Shown here piece by piece: positions 1 to 12,164 of a DNA stretch of 64,000 bases. Made by a program: the position numbers and the translations under genes. Source of the DNA: Dipteronia dyeriana (lineage: Eukaryota > Streptophyta > Magnoliopsida > Sapindales > Sapindaceae). The notes below the pieces were generated by a model that was not told the DNA's origin, made no database searches, and saw only the letters and a list, made by a program, of their open reading frames with translations. The stretch lies in NCBI GenBank assembly GCA_032871835.1, contig CM065299.1, positions 79,634,204-79,698,203 on the forward strand, written 5' to 3'. Every line of letters starts with the position of its first letter. The first letter of the stretch is position 1.

Positions 1-690
1 TGATAAACTTCAATGCTTCATGATCTGAGTAAAGTACAAAAGGCTTCGATAGGAGATATTGACTCCAATGATTCAAAGCTCGATAAATGGCATAGAATTC
101 AACTTCTCACAGAAAAACACAATTGGTTTACCTTCTTGACTTAGAACAGCTCCAATACCCGAATTAGAAGCATCACACTCAACTTCAAATACATTTGAAA
201 AATATCTAGAAGAGAAAGAATAGGATCCTCGATTACCTTTTTCTTAATGAGCTCAAAACTTCTTCTTACATCGTCTGTCCACTTGAACCCAACACCTTTT
301 AAGCACACGGTGATTGGAGCAACAATAGAACTGAACCCTTTGATGAAGCGTCGATAAAATGAAGCAAGTCTATGAAAACTTCGAATGTCGTGAACTAATT
401 TTGGTTCTGGCCAACTTAGAATTGCATCCACCTTGCTAGGATCCATCTTGATTCCATCTTTAGACATAACATAGCCTAAGAAAATAAGGCTGGTAGTAAA
501 GAACTAGCACCTTTTCAAATTAGCATAAAGCTTTTGCTCTCTCAATATGCGAAAGATCTGTTCAAGATGATTCAAGTGCCCTCCTTCATCTTTGTTGTAT
601 ACTAAGATATCATTAAAGTAAACAACAACAAAATGCCCAATACAAGGCTTAAGAATATGATTCATAAAACTCATGGTCTCAATCGAGTCA
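1..690 (-). pseudogene. Ty3/gypsy reverse transcriptase / RNase H fragment
   Basis: On the minus strand this reads as the second half of a Ty3/gypsy reverse transcriptase running into the RNase H domain. Visible landmarks in order are MSFMNHILKP, the catalytic palm motif near 607-622 read as YFNDILVY (normally YxDD), LNHLEQIFRILREQKLYANL, then after an in-frame stop near 505 the segment FLGYVMSKDGIKMDPSKV (thumb), SFHRLASFYRRFIKGFS, and a decayed RNase H start ([14 protein letters not shown]). Homology stops abruptly near 690. The stop, the D-to-N change in the active site and the truncation show that it is dead. It runs opposite to the gypsy element to its right, so it is probably a remnant of a different element. 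The exact lineage is uncertain. Confidence 0.85.
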
Positions 691-1140
691 GTTAGCTAGG
701 TGTAAGGTAGTACACACAGTTCGAGCTAACTTTAACAACAACCAAGGTAAACACAATTAGTCAGAGATGGATCATTTGATTCAGCATAACAATGGGATTA
801 AATTATGGAGTGATTCACGCCACATGAAAGGGTACAGTCGTAACCAAGATAATTAATTTAGCATGGCTGGACATGCATAGTTCGAGTTAACAATCGGCTA
901 TAACCATCCATAAGTTACCCAGTTTTTAGTTAGTTACTCACCCTAACTTAGATCTTGGGTTATCCCGACTATACAACGAAATGGCCAATTCATACTAAGT
1001 CATTTGCTTAAGCAGAGACAACGAAAAATGTATGTATGTATGTATGTATGTATGTATGTATGTATATATATATATATATATACATACATATAAAAATGAT
1101 ATTATTTACATTGAAAATGGAGAGATTACAAAATAGTTGT
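691..1140. other. Non-coding spacer with microsatellite
   Basis: I see no gene here. The stretch lies between the gypsy remnant on the left and the antisense gene of Gypsy-1 on the right, and may include the left part of the Gypsy-1 untranslated region. Its only clear structure is the simple repeat near 1027-1091. Confidence 0.5.
1027..1091. repeat. (TATG)n-(TA)n compound microsatellite
   Basis: About ten tandem TATG units pass directly into a TA dinucleotide run and then into TACA units. Seen directly in the sequence. Confidence 0.95.
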
Positions 1141-1177
1141 TACATAGGCAATGGTGACAAGAGGCGAAGAAAGAGAG

Positions 1178-3628
1178 TTAAGCATTTGAAGCACTAGAAG
1201 GACCTCCGGGCCCAGATCCAATAGGAGGAAGGTTACCACCACTATGGTCTTGGTTCAGGTCTCTAAAGTCTGGCCAAGTAATATGATCTTCTGGGTTGTC
1301 GGCCATGAATGGAGAATAGTCTATGCCTGGAAAGGGATTAACATCAACCCCCTTCGTCAAGGTGCAACTCTCTTCACCGGAATGGAAAACCACCAGGGAA
1401 GACTTCGAAGGAAGCTCTAGGTGCATAGGATGGGGATCCTTCCCGATGGATCTATAGTAGGCCCTCCACCTCATCCTTTGATTCCTTATGGCTTCCAGGG
1501 ACTCGTCCTTATGCTTCTTAATAGTCATTTCCCATTTTCGGTAAGCCTCATCCGAGAACCTCTCCTTGCAGCCAAAGAATACTCGGGTGTGGCCAACCCT
1601 CTCTCTAATTCTCTCAGCATGACAATATCAAAGGCTAGGGATCTTTTATAGCGGTCCACATTCTGGACTTCAAGGGCTGACCTGGCTTCCTAGGAAGGCA
1701 CATCCATACTGACTTATTGTTGTTCAAGGTCCTTGGTTAGGTGCTCATAGTGGATCCGAGCTTCCTCAGATGTCTGCTGCGCTTCAAACACAATTTGATG
1801 AGCAGAGGTAAGGGTGATTTAGGTAATCTGGGTCTTATCTTCAAATTTCTTTGCTGTTATTTCAGCCAGGATGGCCCTCAACTCGAGTTCAACACACCAC
1901 AACTCTGCCTTGATGACTCTCTTCTTTAACTCAGCATTCCTTATGGTGAATTCCCTAAAAGTTATCTCGGTTGTAGAAGCCCTACCCTGAACATTGGCTA
2001 TGGTTTTCCTCAGGGCAACCTCAATCACAGGATGGGACTTCAGCTTCTTCTCGTACTGCTTAACTTTAGAGGCACTGGCAGAAGAAGACTTAAGAACGTC
2101 GTCCTCTTTAGCGAAAGCCTTTTTCAGCCTAGATATCTTAGTGTCTTGCTTCATCTGATCAGTCAAGGCTCGAGTTAGCCCCTCTACCACCTACAAAAGA
2201 AAGTAAGAATTAGCAAAGCTGGCAAAAACACAAGCAAAAGGCAATGTAGAAAGTAGTTACAAAAACTCTACTGTTGACGATTGTGTGGATCCGCTCGGAG
2301 GCACTAGCAGTTCTAGCTTCCCTCTAGTACCCGTCACCAATATACCCATCACCAGCTGACATTGATCAAAGCATATAGAGGGTATCAGCATGAGAGTTAC
2401 CTGAATAAGGAGGATGGAAGGATCCAGCAACATGGGCAGTCTGGAGAGCCGATGAAGTACGTAGATCATGATCAGAAGCAAAAGAGGTCGGGGTGCCACT
2501 GGAAGGGTCGGGTCGGGTCTGTGATAGTTTGCAACCTATAAATTACAGTACCCTCTCCATCCTGAGAAACAGTTGCAGAAGTTTCAAGACCCTACCCCTC
2601 AGAGGCTTGACCTTCACTTACATTGTCTTGGGGAAGAGACCCAGAAGATGTGACTGAGGGGACATTCCTAGACTGGCTTACCCCTACATCTTTAGCCAAT
2701 ATAACTGTAACCCCAATCCTCAATTTGAACACCAAAATGAGTGCTTGCTTCTCAGTGACATCAAGTAAATCATCATCAATAAATTGCTCCTACGAGTTGA
2801 GCCCACCCTCATTAGAGTCAGAGGGTCAGAGTCATTAAGACTATCTGACGTTTAACAGAAATTTGCATGGTGGCCTTCTCTGGGCGATGTGTGAGTAGAT
2901 CTATGGAATGATGGTCAGTTTGAACCAATGAAGGCTCGGGATAAGTGGGAGGCACAACCGAGTCAATAGTCTTGACCGGATCAGATGAGAGGGAAGAAGA
3001 TTTTGTAGCAACCCTATCGACTCTTCTCTTCCACCGCTGCTCCCGTAAGATTAGGTCAGTCAGGGTTTCCTGATCATTCTCTTCATCTTCATCAAGAATG
3101 ATAAGGCCAATCTCTGGCTAGGATGGTAACCGGTTAGCATCAAGCGGAGCCTCCACTCTTTTACGAGTGGCCTCAGGGGTGGAAGATCCCTCCACAGTCT
3201 TAGCCACTTTGTTATCGGGGACCTTTTCATTAGATTCCACCTTACGGGATCGGCCTTTGCTTGGTTTATCTTTGCTCGGCCTATCCCTAGTGGGTCAATC
3301 CCAGCTCGATCTCTCTCTCAATCAAATTCCCAAGGATAGGTTGCACCCGAGTAGATCTATCTCTAGATGATCCTCTCTGACAACCTTGGGGTGGAGCGAT
3401 ATCACGACCACTTGTTTCGCCCAGTCCAGCAGGAACCGCCAAAGAGTCATGATCAGACTCATATATGTGTTCCACCAAGTCATGCTCAAAGGGGATAATT
3501 CTCTGAGCAACTTGATCAGCAGCAGCTTTCGTGCTCACTCGATCAAGCTTCTTAGCCTTTTCTGCCTGCTCGCCACGACGATGTCCATCTCGTATACTGG
3601 AAAGACAAACATGAAGAAAAGCGGTAAG

Positions 3629-3684
<56 letters not shown>

Positions 3685-4862
3685 ACAAAAGCACTAAGGA
3701 ATATAGAAACAAGAGCATACAACACTTATGTAGGGCAAAAATCTCAAGAAAAAGTCCTAGCTCGATCAACTCCTTTTCTAAGTAGAAATTACGGCGATCC
3801 TTGATCTCCCAAGAAGTCTGGGCTGTCTTGACAACAGTATTGGCATACTCCCTGGTCATCATAGGCACAGTTTTGTTCCATAGTTCAGGGCTGTAAAAGT
3901 ACCTCGGGACACTGCTCCGAGCCAACTGATGGGTAGCATTAGCAACCATAGTCTCGCCCCAATCGCCACTGATAAAAAAACAAACTATTCTTCCAATAAT
4001 GAAGGGAACCCCAGATAAAGCTCTTGTGGTCCTTATGCGAAGGAGGAGTAGGCTTTTCCTTGTAACCATAAGGAATCCAACTGCTCGAGGAGGTTGACTG
4101 AAGATAAAAAGTACCTCAAGTATCTAATCGCCCCAATGTATAAACATACGTATCTACTGAGGGGTTAGGGGATGCTTGGCCCCTATTTTCTTCCACAAGT
4201 GCTACAAGCTAATCAGCACCCGATACAAGTTGGGGGTCAGCTGAGTGAGGGCAATCCCTGTATCTGCCAAGAATCGAGCAATGAAGGGTTGAATATGGAG
4301 AGTCACCCCAAAAGACAACATGGATGCATAAACAATAACTACCCCGGAAGATGGATTCCATACAACAGATCGTTGTTGCAAGACAATTGAACATATCGCG
4401 GAAGGTCGAACCGATCCTTAAACTTCTCAAGCTCATCATCTGTCACCATGTTAATCTTGGAATCAAAGGCACAAGGGTGGTCAGCTGTAAATCTTAGCAT
4501 GTGTGCCCGCCATTCCCTCAGGACCTCCTTTATCTTTAAAGTTTATGAAACTATCTTCAAGTCGTTCGCTAGACGGACGGCTTCTTTGGGTGAACCTCTG
4601 GTAGTTTATCTTGTGCTAGTTATCTTCGACATATCTGGACAAACATCAACAAAAGAAGAACCATAAGAGTTAGCAGATGAAGGGATAAACTCAGGACGAG
4701 CAACATAATAATCTACATTTAAAGCAATGTGTTGAAATGAATGAGTATATGTGTGAAAGAACCCCAAAGTACAGATTCAAGCCTAGCGATATTCTTATTA
4801 TCGCCAACCTCAATAGCATGCATGAGAAGTTCAAAATATCGATAATGGAGAGTCGGATCCAT
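1178..4862 (-). pseudogene. Antisense extra gene of Gypsy-1 (gypsy-type Transposase_28-like protein)
   Basis: A broken minus-strand gene lying between pol and the 3' LTR. The start at 4862 (MDPTLHYRYFELLMHAIEVG) matches the start of the corresponding gene in Gypsy-2 (MEPTSRLRFCTIALEAL). Near 4210-4330 another frame gives VTLHIQPFIARFLADTGI followed by LTQLTPNLYRVLI, the pattern of the plant family known as putative gypsy type transposon (Transposase_28). Next come VPRYFYSPELWNKTV (3880-3905), an (AC)n insert, a charged coiled-coil-like segment (1819-2190) and a C-terminal block with MRWRAYYRSIGKDPHPMHLE and PFPGIDYSPFM (1178-1528). Frame changes and stops separate the blocks; some gaps may be introns. 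The function is unknown; antisense extra genes are documented in the Tat lineage of gypsy elements. The homology call comes from remembered family patterns, not a search. Confidence 0.75.
3630..3683. repeat. (AC)n-(AT)n microsatellite
   Basis: About twenty AC units followed by an AT run, within the antisense gene of Gypsy-1. It creates meaningless Cys-Val or Thr-His runs in translated frames and probably lies in an intron or a decayed part. Confidence 0.95.
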
Positions 4863-5017
4863 ACCTAGGATATAAATTAATACGGTGAAAACACAAACGG
4901 TTTGTAAAGAAGGAAAGGAAGCCAATGAGAGTGAAAGTTTGAAGAAGAAAAGAAGACTAGGGTTTTCTCTGTGAAAAAGATATGTAAAGTCGTGGGAGTG
5001 AATGAAAAGTTTTGAAT

Positions 5018-5026
5018 TATATATAG
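5018..5026 (-). promoter_or_regulatory. Candidate TATA box for the antisense gene of Gypsy-1
   Basis: Read on the minus strand the sequence is CTATATATAATTC, about 155 bases upstream of the first Met codon at 4862 and inside the element, before the LTR boundary at 5301. It would let the antisense gene be transcribed independently of the LTR. This is an inference from motif and position only. Confidence 0.35.
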
Positions 5027-5300
5027 AAGTGGATGACGTGATCAGCTTATACACACGTCACCAAACGAGACTAGAAATAGGTGCAGGCAAATCGAAAATC
5101 ATATGCCTTTTAAAATTCAAAAAGATGGCTAAATGATTGCATCAGTCGAAATATGTGTGATTGACAACGACGCTTAGCTATAAAATAATAAATGCATATT
5201 AATGAGCTACGAGACAAAAAAAAAGAACACATTAAACACACTTTACCGAGTGAAGTCCATTTGGAATGAGATACTCGGTCTCATATGTTTAAGGGGGTAT

Positions 5301-6109
5301 TGTTATTGGTAAAATTTGGATGGTGTGATACTATAGCAAAAGATAAGGGTTGAAGATGCCACATTACCAAAAGATAAACCGATCGAATAAACCCAAGTTG
5401 ACCAAAAAGCACTCGCCAAACCCCCCGACCAAGACGACACAATTGATCGGGAAAGAAGACTCGATCGGGGTTGTCAAGATGTTAGGGGCAAAGGTAGTGA
5501 TCGGGTAAGATCACCGATAGGGAAAAAACAGGTTTGGTCGGGTTCAACAGATGGTCGGTTGCGTGGCATATAGATAGCATTCAGATTTATTGAAGTCATG
5601 GCCCAAATCATGTATAGAATGAACCCTACTTAAATAAGGTGTCTAGAAGTATACTTTGATGAGGAAGTAAATTTTCTTATAGATATCAAAGTCCAGATTA
5701 GGCAAGAGATCTAATACAATCGAAACACATTAAACGAAAGATAAGGTAGAAGGGAAACACGACTCCAATGAGTTAGAGTTTTATTTAATTACGGGAACTT
5801 TTCTTATTTGTACATCAAGAATTAGGGTTCTATGCATGTATAAATAGACCAAAATAACACCCACAAAAGGGTGAACGTCAATTAAGCACAAAAGAGAGCA
5901 GACGAGATTGTGTGTGTATTTCTTTTGATAACTTAGTGGATTATTTTTCTCTTACAGTTACCGAAAACCGTGGATGTTTCCCTGTCTTGGGGTTTTACCA
6001 TCTAAAATCTCGCGTTGCTTCTTGCTTTTTATTTATTTTGATTTGTAGTTTAATTTTTTATTTATATTATCTGTTTGACGAGTGGTTGATCCAAAAATCA
6101 CTGTCAACA
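5301..6109 (+). repeat. 3' LTR of Gypsy-1
   Basis: Begins TGTTATTGG directly after a polypurine tract and ends GTCAACA, giving the TG...CA ends of an LTR (809 bp). It carries TATAAATAGACC at 5839-5850, the same core promoter string as the Gypsy-2 LTRs, followed by the CAC-rich region expected near the transcription start. Its U3 part holds several GATCGGG-like repeats. Confidence 0.8.
5839..5846 (+). promoter_or_regulatory. LTR TATA box
   Basis: TATAAATA followed by GACC, matching TATAAATAGACCC in both Gypsy-2 LTRs. A shared core promoter in otherwise diverged LTRs supports function. Confidence 0.6.
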
Positions 6110-6540
6110 CTAGTTTTTGAATATATATAGATATATTAACATAACTAGAATATAGATTCTTTTTGTGTCATTGAACCAAAAAACACAAAGCAAACAAAAA
6201 CCATAGAGAGTCTAGGAAGAATTCGGCCAAGCAAGGAAAAAATATATTTTCTTTCTCTTATGGTGGCCAAACTTAGCAAGAAGAAAATGAGTTTTCTTCA
6301 ATCATTTGCATCCTCCTTAGTCCTTGAAGATCGTGAGGCACCTATATGCAGTTACCAGATCACGGGACATATCAAGGAAGACTTGGTAGTTCGTAATCGG
6401 AATAGAACTTAAAGAAACGAATGAGTAGGTTTTCAAGGGTATGACTTAATTCTCATTCTATATTCTTGTATATTGTATATGGTTTATAAGTTGCATAAAA
6501 AAAATTAAAACCCTGTTTTTGCTACGCAATTTAAATCCAA
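6110..6540 (+). repeat. Fragment of a long copia-type LTR (3' end)
   Basis: Non-coding. It resembles the last part of the long LTRs in this window: GAAGAATTCGGCCAAGCA near 6219 also occurs in the Copia-B LTRs, and the end (a run of A, then TTAAAACCC and GCTACGCAATTTAAATCC) resembles the 3' end of the solo LTR at 19960-20025. It is probably an old related LTR cut by Gypsy-1, with the rest outside the window. Confidence 0.5.
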
Positions 6541-6564
6541 GTTTCTATAGAGCTTACCTTTAAT

Positions 6565-7226
6565 ATGAAGATTAAGCATTCCAGTCTGATATGGGAGCTG
6601 AGTTTCAAGCTTTTCTTCATTTCTTCAGACATTGTGGTATTACCCTTTTGTTCTCGTGTGAGTATACCCATCAACAAAATGGAATTCCTTAAAGAAAACA
6701 TAGGCATGTTGTAGAAACATGGTTGACTCTTCTTGCTCATGCAAGTATGCCTCTCAAATTCTAGCATAATGTTTTTTCAACGGCCACTGTTCTTACAAAT
6801 AATCTTCTTACTTCTATTTTGAAAAAAAAATCTCCATATGAATTTCTTTATTATGAAAAGCATAATTTTATTTTTTTAAAGTCTTTTGATTGTGTTTGTT
6901 TTCCATATTTAAGAGATTTAAATAAGCGCAAACTAGATTTTCATTCTACTAAATGCTTGTTCATTGGTTACAGTCTTCACAATATGGTTATAGATGCCTT
7001 TCTCCTACTAGCAAAATTTTCATTTTTGAAATGTTATGTTCCATGAACTAGAATTTCCTTACAAAACCTTATTTTCTTGTTCTAAAGTCCCATCTACTCC
7101 AGCTAGTAGCTCTTAATCTTTACCTCTATCCGTGTTTCAATCTTTACCATATATGTCCCAGTTTAAAGGTTCCTCTTCTGTTGCTAATAGTCCTCTCTTA
7201 GTGAATCCAATTTGTCATTTATCTGT
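6565..7226 (+). pseudogene. Copia-A part 1: integrase fragment
   Basis: The plus strand gives a decayed Ty1/copia integrase: SDMGAEFQAFLHFFRHCGI (region of the second catalytic Asp), EYTHQQNGIP (the usual YTPQQNG block), then SPYEFLYYEKHNF, CVCFPYLRDLNKRKLDFHST and CLFIGYS, the copia integrase C-terminus. Stops occur after QQNGIP and after PLKF. The reading breaks at 7226 where the solo LTR begins and resumes at 20026, so the two halves belong to one element. RT features of part 2 suggest an Ale/Retrofit-like copia, but that is tentative. Confidence 0.85.
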
Positions 7227-8871
7227 TGTTAGAGTTTCTGTCATAAAGCTTGTAATTTGTAAATGTGAATTGAATATAAATAAATGAAGTAGTTTATTCA
7301 TTCAAATTGTCTCATACATTTAAATAAGATGTGTACTTAACATCCAAGATTGCCGGATGTAACTTCAAACTAAGTATATGAATGTTATATGCTGGTGGAT
7401 TCAATTTCAGACGAGCAATCTTAAAAGCCCATAGATAGCAAATAAAGCTGGGTATATTATTTGTGGTTAGTCTACAGCTGCCGTCCATTCCATAATGTAC
7501 GATGATATTATCCTAGATCATTCATATGGTGATATGAGAATGAAGGTACCTTTTATGATGTGATCATATAGGACTGAGCAACGATTTATATGAATCTCTC
7601 ACTAAGATCTGTTTACTCTGAGATTCATATATATCGACATATGATGGTTATATATGGGTGATCTTAATCCTGAGTGTCTTATCGACTTCTTCAAATTAGA
7701 TCGTAGTTTTTTATGTACCATGGTTGAGGTCAGAGTTGCATTCTCGATCAATATGCTCCGTATGTTGGGATCCCGATTTAGCTTGTGGCTGGAAAGGTTT
7801 ATACATAATAGTGGAATCCACTCATTCTTGCGAGAAGTAAATAGTAGTTTTCTTAAGGGTTGATTCGGGGCTTGAACAATATAAGCGCCATAATTCTGTG
7901 AGGATTGTCGAATTTATTGTTCATTAGAGAATTAATGGTACTGAACGGAAAAGATGTAATTAGAGGGGTATAACAGACATTATGATCCAACTCTAATTAT
8001 GAACTACTTGTGGGGAATTATACCATATGTAATAGCTATATCAATGGACACCGAATTTATTGGGTTGTGTAAAAACATCTACAGTTGAGAGAGTGCAGCT
8101 TCAAGTTTTTAGTGGAATAACATCGAAATTAATAATCATGAAATATTAATTAATGAGTTTATTAAATTATTTCTAAGAATTATTGGAGCTCGAAATACTA
8201 TGAGTCAATTAGGTCCCCTTACTAGCCCAATTGATTAAAGGTAGCAAGTGTCACAGTTGATTAATTGGATTGCTCAATTAATTGTGTTACGAAAGTGACA
8301 CATGTTTATTTGAGAATTAATTGAATAAGTAGATTATTTAATTAATGAGTATTAGTGATTAAATTGATTAAATAATAAGATTATTTAATTATGCGATTAA
8401 TCATTAGTTGGAGAGTGTTGATTGATATTTATGTTTGAAGGAAAATAAGATAATTTGATTATTTTATTTTTATAAAATTAAATATCAATTTTGAATTTAA
8501 AAAGTTTAAATTCAAAGTTATTAATTATCCATAGATATTAGATATTTTAAAAGATTAATTAATTAATATTCTCAGTTAAAATAAATATTATATATATATA
8601 AACTGATTAACATACAAATAAAAAGAAACACACATCAACGCACATCTGGTCTTTTGCAAATTTGCATGCAATGTGTGCGTGAAACTAAAAGAAGAAAGTG
8701 TGTGCGAGCAGATTAAGAAAAGAAATAATAATAATAATTTGTTTATGTCTTTTGATTCATGGTGGTCAAATTTCACACTTAGAAAACAATAGTTGTTTTT
8801 CATAAGTTTCTTCTACTACCATTCAAGTTTCTAAGTACCGTGACGTGCCCACACACTGTTGTCAATTACGG
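7227..8871 (+). repeat. Solo LTR-1, left part
   Basis: Starts TGTTAGAGTTTCTGTC inside Copia-A and is related along its length to the reverse complement of the LTRs at 40777-45093 and 50040-52159; for example GTAATTAGAGGGGTATAAC near 7955-7973 is shared. No internal region follows: it is interrupted at 8872 by Copia-B and resumes at 19827. The two parts total about 1.84 kb. Flanking five-base repeats are TCTGT (7222-7226) and TCTGC (20026-20030), one mismatch. It therefore looks like a solo LTR left after LTR-LTR recombination. Confidence 0.8.
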
Positions 8872-11800
8872 TGTTGGGATTATACTCAATAGCAAGAGTA
8901 TACTAATGTATTTGAAAAACTTTTCACATTAATAAAGTGATTTCTAGTGTAACAAATCTTATAGCATTTATAGTTTAATTATTATAATTGTTAAAAGTAA
9001 ATAATCATAAGGTCAAAAGACTATGAGAAAAAAAGAATTGTTCATACATCTAGATATGTATGAGGTAGACACAATTCTTTAGTTAGTCTTGAATAATATT
9101 CACAACTTAAGATAAAGGTTGGATGTCTTTATCTTATCAAAGTTGTAGATTTTTTTTCTAGCATTTGAGTGGGATCAAATGTGTTATGATGAATCTAAAA
9201 TCATCAAAGTGTGGTGTCTTTGGGCAAAAGAATCTAGTGCACTGGGTGCATTGAATTGGATCACGGTGAAATACTTTATCTAGAACCGTCAATGGATAAA
9301 AGTTTTTCATTTGAAGACAATCAGAGAGTCTATCTCAATCCCGAGATAAATGATGGACTTATGGTTACAAGTGTTATCATTTGAGCTTTCAATGAGTACG
9401 ATTATATAGCATATTCTATCATCAATAGTTTGGTGGTATTAATTTGTTAATCGATAGAGGACTTCATTTATAGATATGGACATCGTGGCTCCATTTATGA
9501 AATGAGAGTAGAATATCATCATATGGATGTTTTAAGGTATTGGATATGAAATCTTAACGTTAAGTTTTCAATATTGTCTATTGAAACATGGCTTCTGGAC
9601 AAGTCAAAATATCCAAGTTCAAAATGTGGTCATATGAGTAAATATGGTAACTTGGAGAGCAATAGGCGGTCTATGAACTCTTGGCGATTACTGGTATTCT
9701 TCACGAGGATATACTTTCTCCATTAAGATTGTCTAGGGTATGAGTAAGAAATATTAACTTATTCTATCTTTATTTAAGAGTTCAATTTTAGCTTTTTAGT
9801 GGAATGAACTAAAATTAATATATCAGACCTAAATAAATCATTTGTTGATTGTGATTGAGTTGTGTCTATTGGAGCTTAAATTTAGATAGCCCGCCAAGAT
9901 TCCCAATCCACACGAACTTGCATGGATCATTTGATATATTCTACCGAACCAATTTAGGGGTTCATCTAGAATTGTATTGAGACATGTTGACATGTTGACT
10001 TGTTTCCTTTTGTAAGAATGGGTCTAGTTCACATGTAGATTTTTTATTAAGTTCAATGCATTTAATAAAATAAAAAATAATAATATAATAGCCCATATAT
10101 GGTGTTGGGCGGCAAAGCTATATAGTTTAGCTTAGCTATATAGTTTTTATTTTATTATTTAATTAAATAAAAATTAATTAATTTGGTAATCAATTAATTA
10201 TTTAATTAAAAGTCAAAATCTTTTTCTAGTAGGAGAAGGTCTCCTAATATTATACTATTATTGGTAGTATAATTAATATTAAAGATTATATTTGATAAGT
10301 AGATAAATAAAAAAAATAATTTATCTAGTCAAATTATGAAATCTTTAATATGGTTACAAATACACTATTGAGTTGGATTATGAGTCTTGATGTAGGAAAA
10401 CATTTTTTTTGGAAAAAGATTCTTAGTCACCAAGTAAATCCACCTAAGGATAGGATTCTTAGCCACCAAGTAAATCCTTCTTAGGAAATGATTTGTGATC
10501 ATATATATATATCTTGAATTTCGACCAACCATATAATTTCTAAGGCCATGTTTGATTTTTTGACTTAACACTAAATGATACTTAATGTAATTCATTCAGC
10601 TGTTTTGTTTGATTTTATAAGTGCTAAAATCACTTAATGAGCCATTAAAACCATTTTTTTTAAAGTAAATTTTTTCCACTTTTCACTTCACATAAATCCA
10701 CTAGAATTAATTACAAACTTTTACTTCCAAAACTATCCTCACTAATTTTGTATATTTCCAATTCTATTTTTGTTAAAGCCCTAATCATTTAATACTTTTT
10801 TTTTTCTTCTCACTGTAAAGAACTTTAACATAAGAAAACCTAACTTCTTCAAAACAAAAACAATTGGTGACTGATTTTCCTAGCATATTCCAGTAAGAAC
10901 TCATTCTTGTTTCAATAATTTGATAATTAATTTTATTAATTTTATATTACAGTTTGAGTACATCTTTTTCACTTGTTCTAAAAATTAATTGGAGAATTGT
11001 TTTCATGATGATTTTGTTTTGAGTTTTTTTTTTGGTTTTGAGATGTTAATTTTGGGAAGAAAAAAAAAGTTATATATATGGAAGAGATGCACCAGCCTAT
11101 GTTATTTGGATCAAAATCAGGTAGTAGTTGATTTTTTGTTTTTATTAATATTTCTTGAGAATTTTAGAATGTATCACCATCAAATATTATGTTCATTTTT
11201 AATGTTATTCAACAAATGGAATAATGTATGAAATATTTTTAATAACTAAATAAATTTATTTTAGAATTAATTTACATGTTAGAGTTGTCCGTAATATATT
11301 TAAATGTAAATATATAACAAATAATAGTTAGAAATGTATAGATGTAAAAATATTTATTTTCAGATATTTATAACTTAAAAAAACAAACAACTTATCACTT
11401 ATATTCAGTTTTCAGTGAAAAACACAAATATGTTTTCCAGTTTTTAGTTTTCAGTCACTATTCAGTCATCAGTAACATTCAACACTGTTTAGTCTTCAGA
11501 CAAAAAATCAAATGGGGCCTAAAGAGAGAAATTTCGGCCAGCCCTATTATTTTTAAAGAGAAGATTTCGGCCAACCTAAATAATTTCTAAGAGAGAAATT
11601 TCGACCAAGCCTTAGTTTTTGGTGTGAAAAGTTGTTTTTTATTTGTTTTTTATTGTTATAATTAAAAAAAAACTTCTTCCAACTCATTGTGTGAAGAATT
11701 CGGCCAAGCATAGAGAAAATAGGGAACGTTTTTGTTTTCGATAGTACACTAGTATCCTTTGCATCATAAGGGTTTTGTGTACAATGTCAAATCAAGGTTC

Positions 11801-12146
11801 ACACGAGTTTCAATCAATTTGATTGATAATTCACAAGTGACCGGACGTTCTTGGTTTTTCTCTTGGAGGATTATTTTGACTAACAAAGAAGAAGATTTTG
11901 TTTGTTTCCATAATTTAAAGAAAGGGAGCCCACACTTCTAGGTGATTCACGTTCGTGATTGGATTGAAAGATCTTACGGTTTCAATTCGGCGCTAGTTCG
12001 ATCGTCACGAGAAAAAGGTATGACACTTTTTATATACATCAATTAATCTAGAGTTAAGGTTCTTGTTATTAAAAGGGGACAATTTTTATTTATACCAAAC
12101 CCTAATTTATAAATTTTCCCGTTTCCGTTGCACGATTTTCCCTACA
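8872..12146 (+). repeat. 5' LTR of Copia-B (contains an inserted MITE)
   Basis: 3275 bp from TGTTGGGATT to CCCTACA. Without the 976 bp Harbinger-type insert and its TAA duplication it is about 2.3 kb, matching the 3' LTR (2293 bp). It ends two bases before the primer-binding site. Confidence 0.95.
10544..11519. mobile_element. Harbinger-type non-autonomous element, copy A
   Basis: 976 bp flanked by TAA on both sides (10541-10543 and 11520-11522). The ends are inverted repeats: GGCCATGTTTGATTTTTTG on the left and, reverse-complemented, GGCCCCATTTGATTTTTTG on the right. The Copia-B 3' LTR shows the empty site (TTTCTAAGAAAGAAATT near 19185-19202). A three-base TWA duplication with GG...CC ends is typical of PIF/Harbinger (Tourist-like) elements. 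No transposase is encoded. A related copy lies at 59198-60101. Confidence 0.9.
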
Positions 12147-12148
12147 AT

Positions 12149-12164
12149 TGGTATCAGAGTCTAG
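12149..12164 (+). other. Primer-binding site of Copia-B
   Basis: TGGTATCAGAGTCTAG directly after the 5' LTR; complementary to the 3' end of initiator methionine tRNA, the usual copia primer (canonical start TGGTATCAGAGC). Confidence 0.9.

Larger units (their letters stand above)
1141..6109 (+). mobile_element. Gypsy-1: partial Ty3/gypsy element, antisense gene plus 3' LTR
   Basis: This is the right-hand part of a gypsy element whose sense strand is plus. The order matches Gypsy-2 further right: an antisense gene, a purine-rich tract (near 5288-5300, with AAGGGGGTAT), and an LTR starting TGTTATTGG at 5301 and ending GTCAACA at 6109. The gag-pol part and the 5' LTR are not recognisable in the window, so the left limit is arbitrary. 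The target-site duplication cannot be checked because the left end is missing; the five bases after the LTR are CTAGT. Gypsy-1 and Gypsy-2 share layout and an LTR TATA box but little long-range nucleotide identity by eye, so they are different families of one lineage. Confidence 0.75.

Noticed and set aside
3386..3685. Plus-strand frame ending in Thr-His repeats
   Set aside because: Created by the (AC)n microsatellite opposite the antisense gene; no similarity to a protein.
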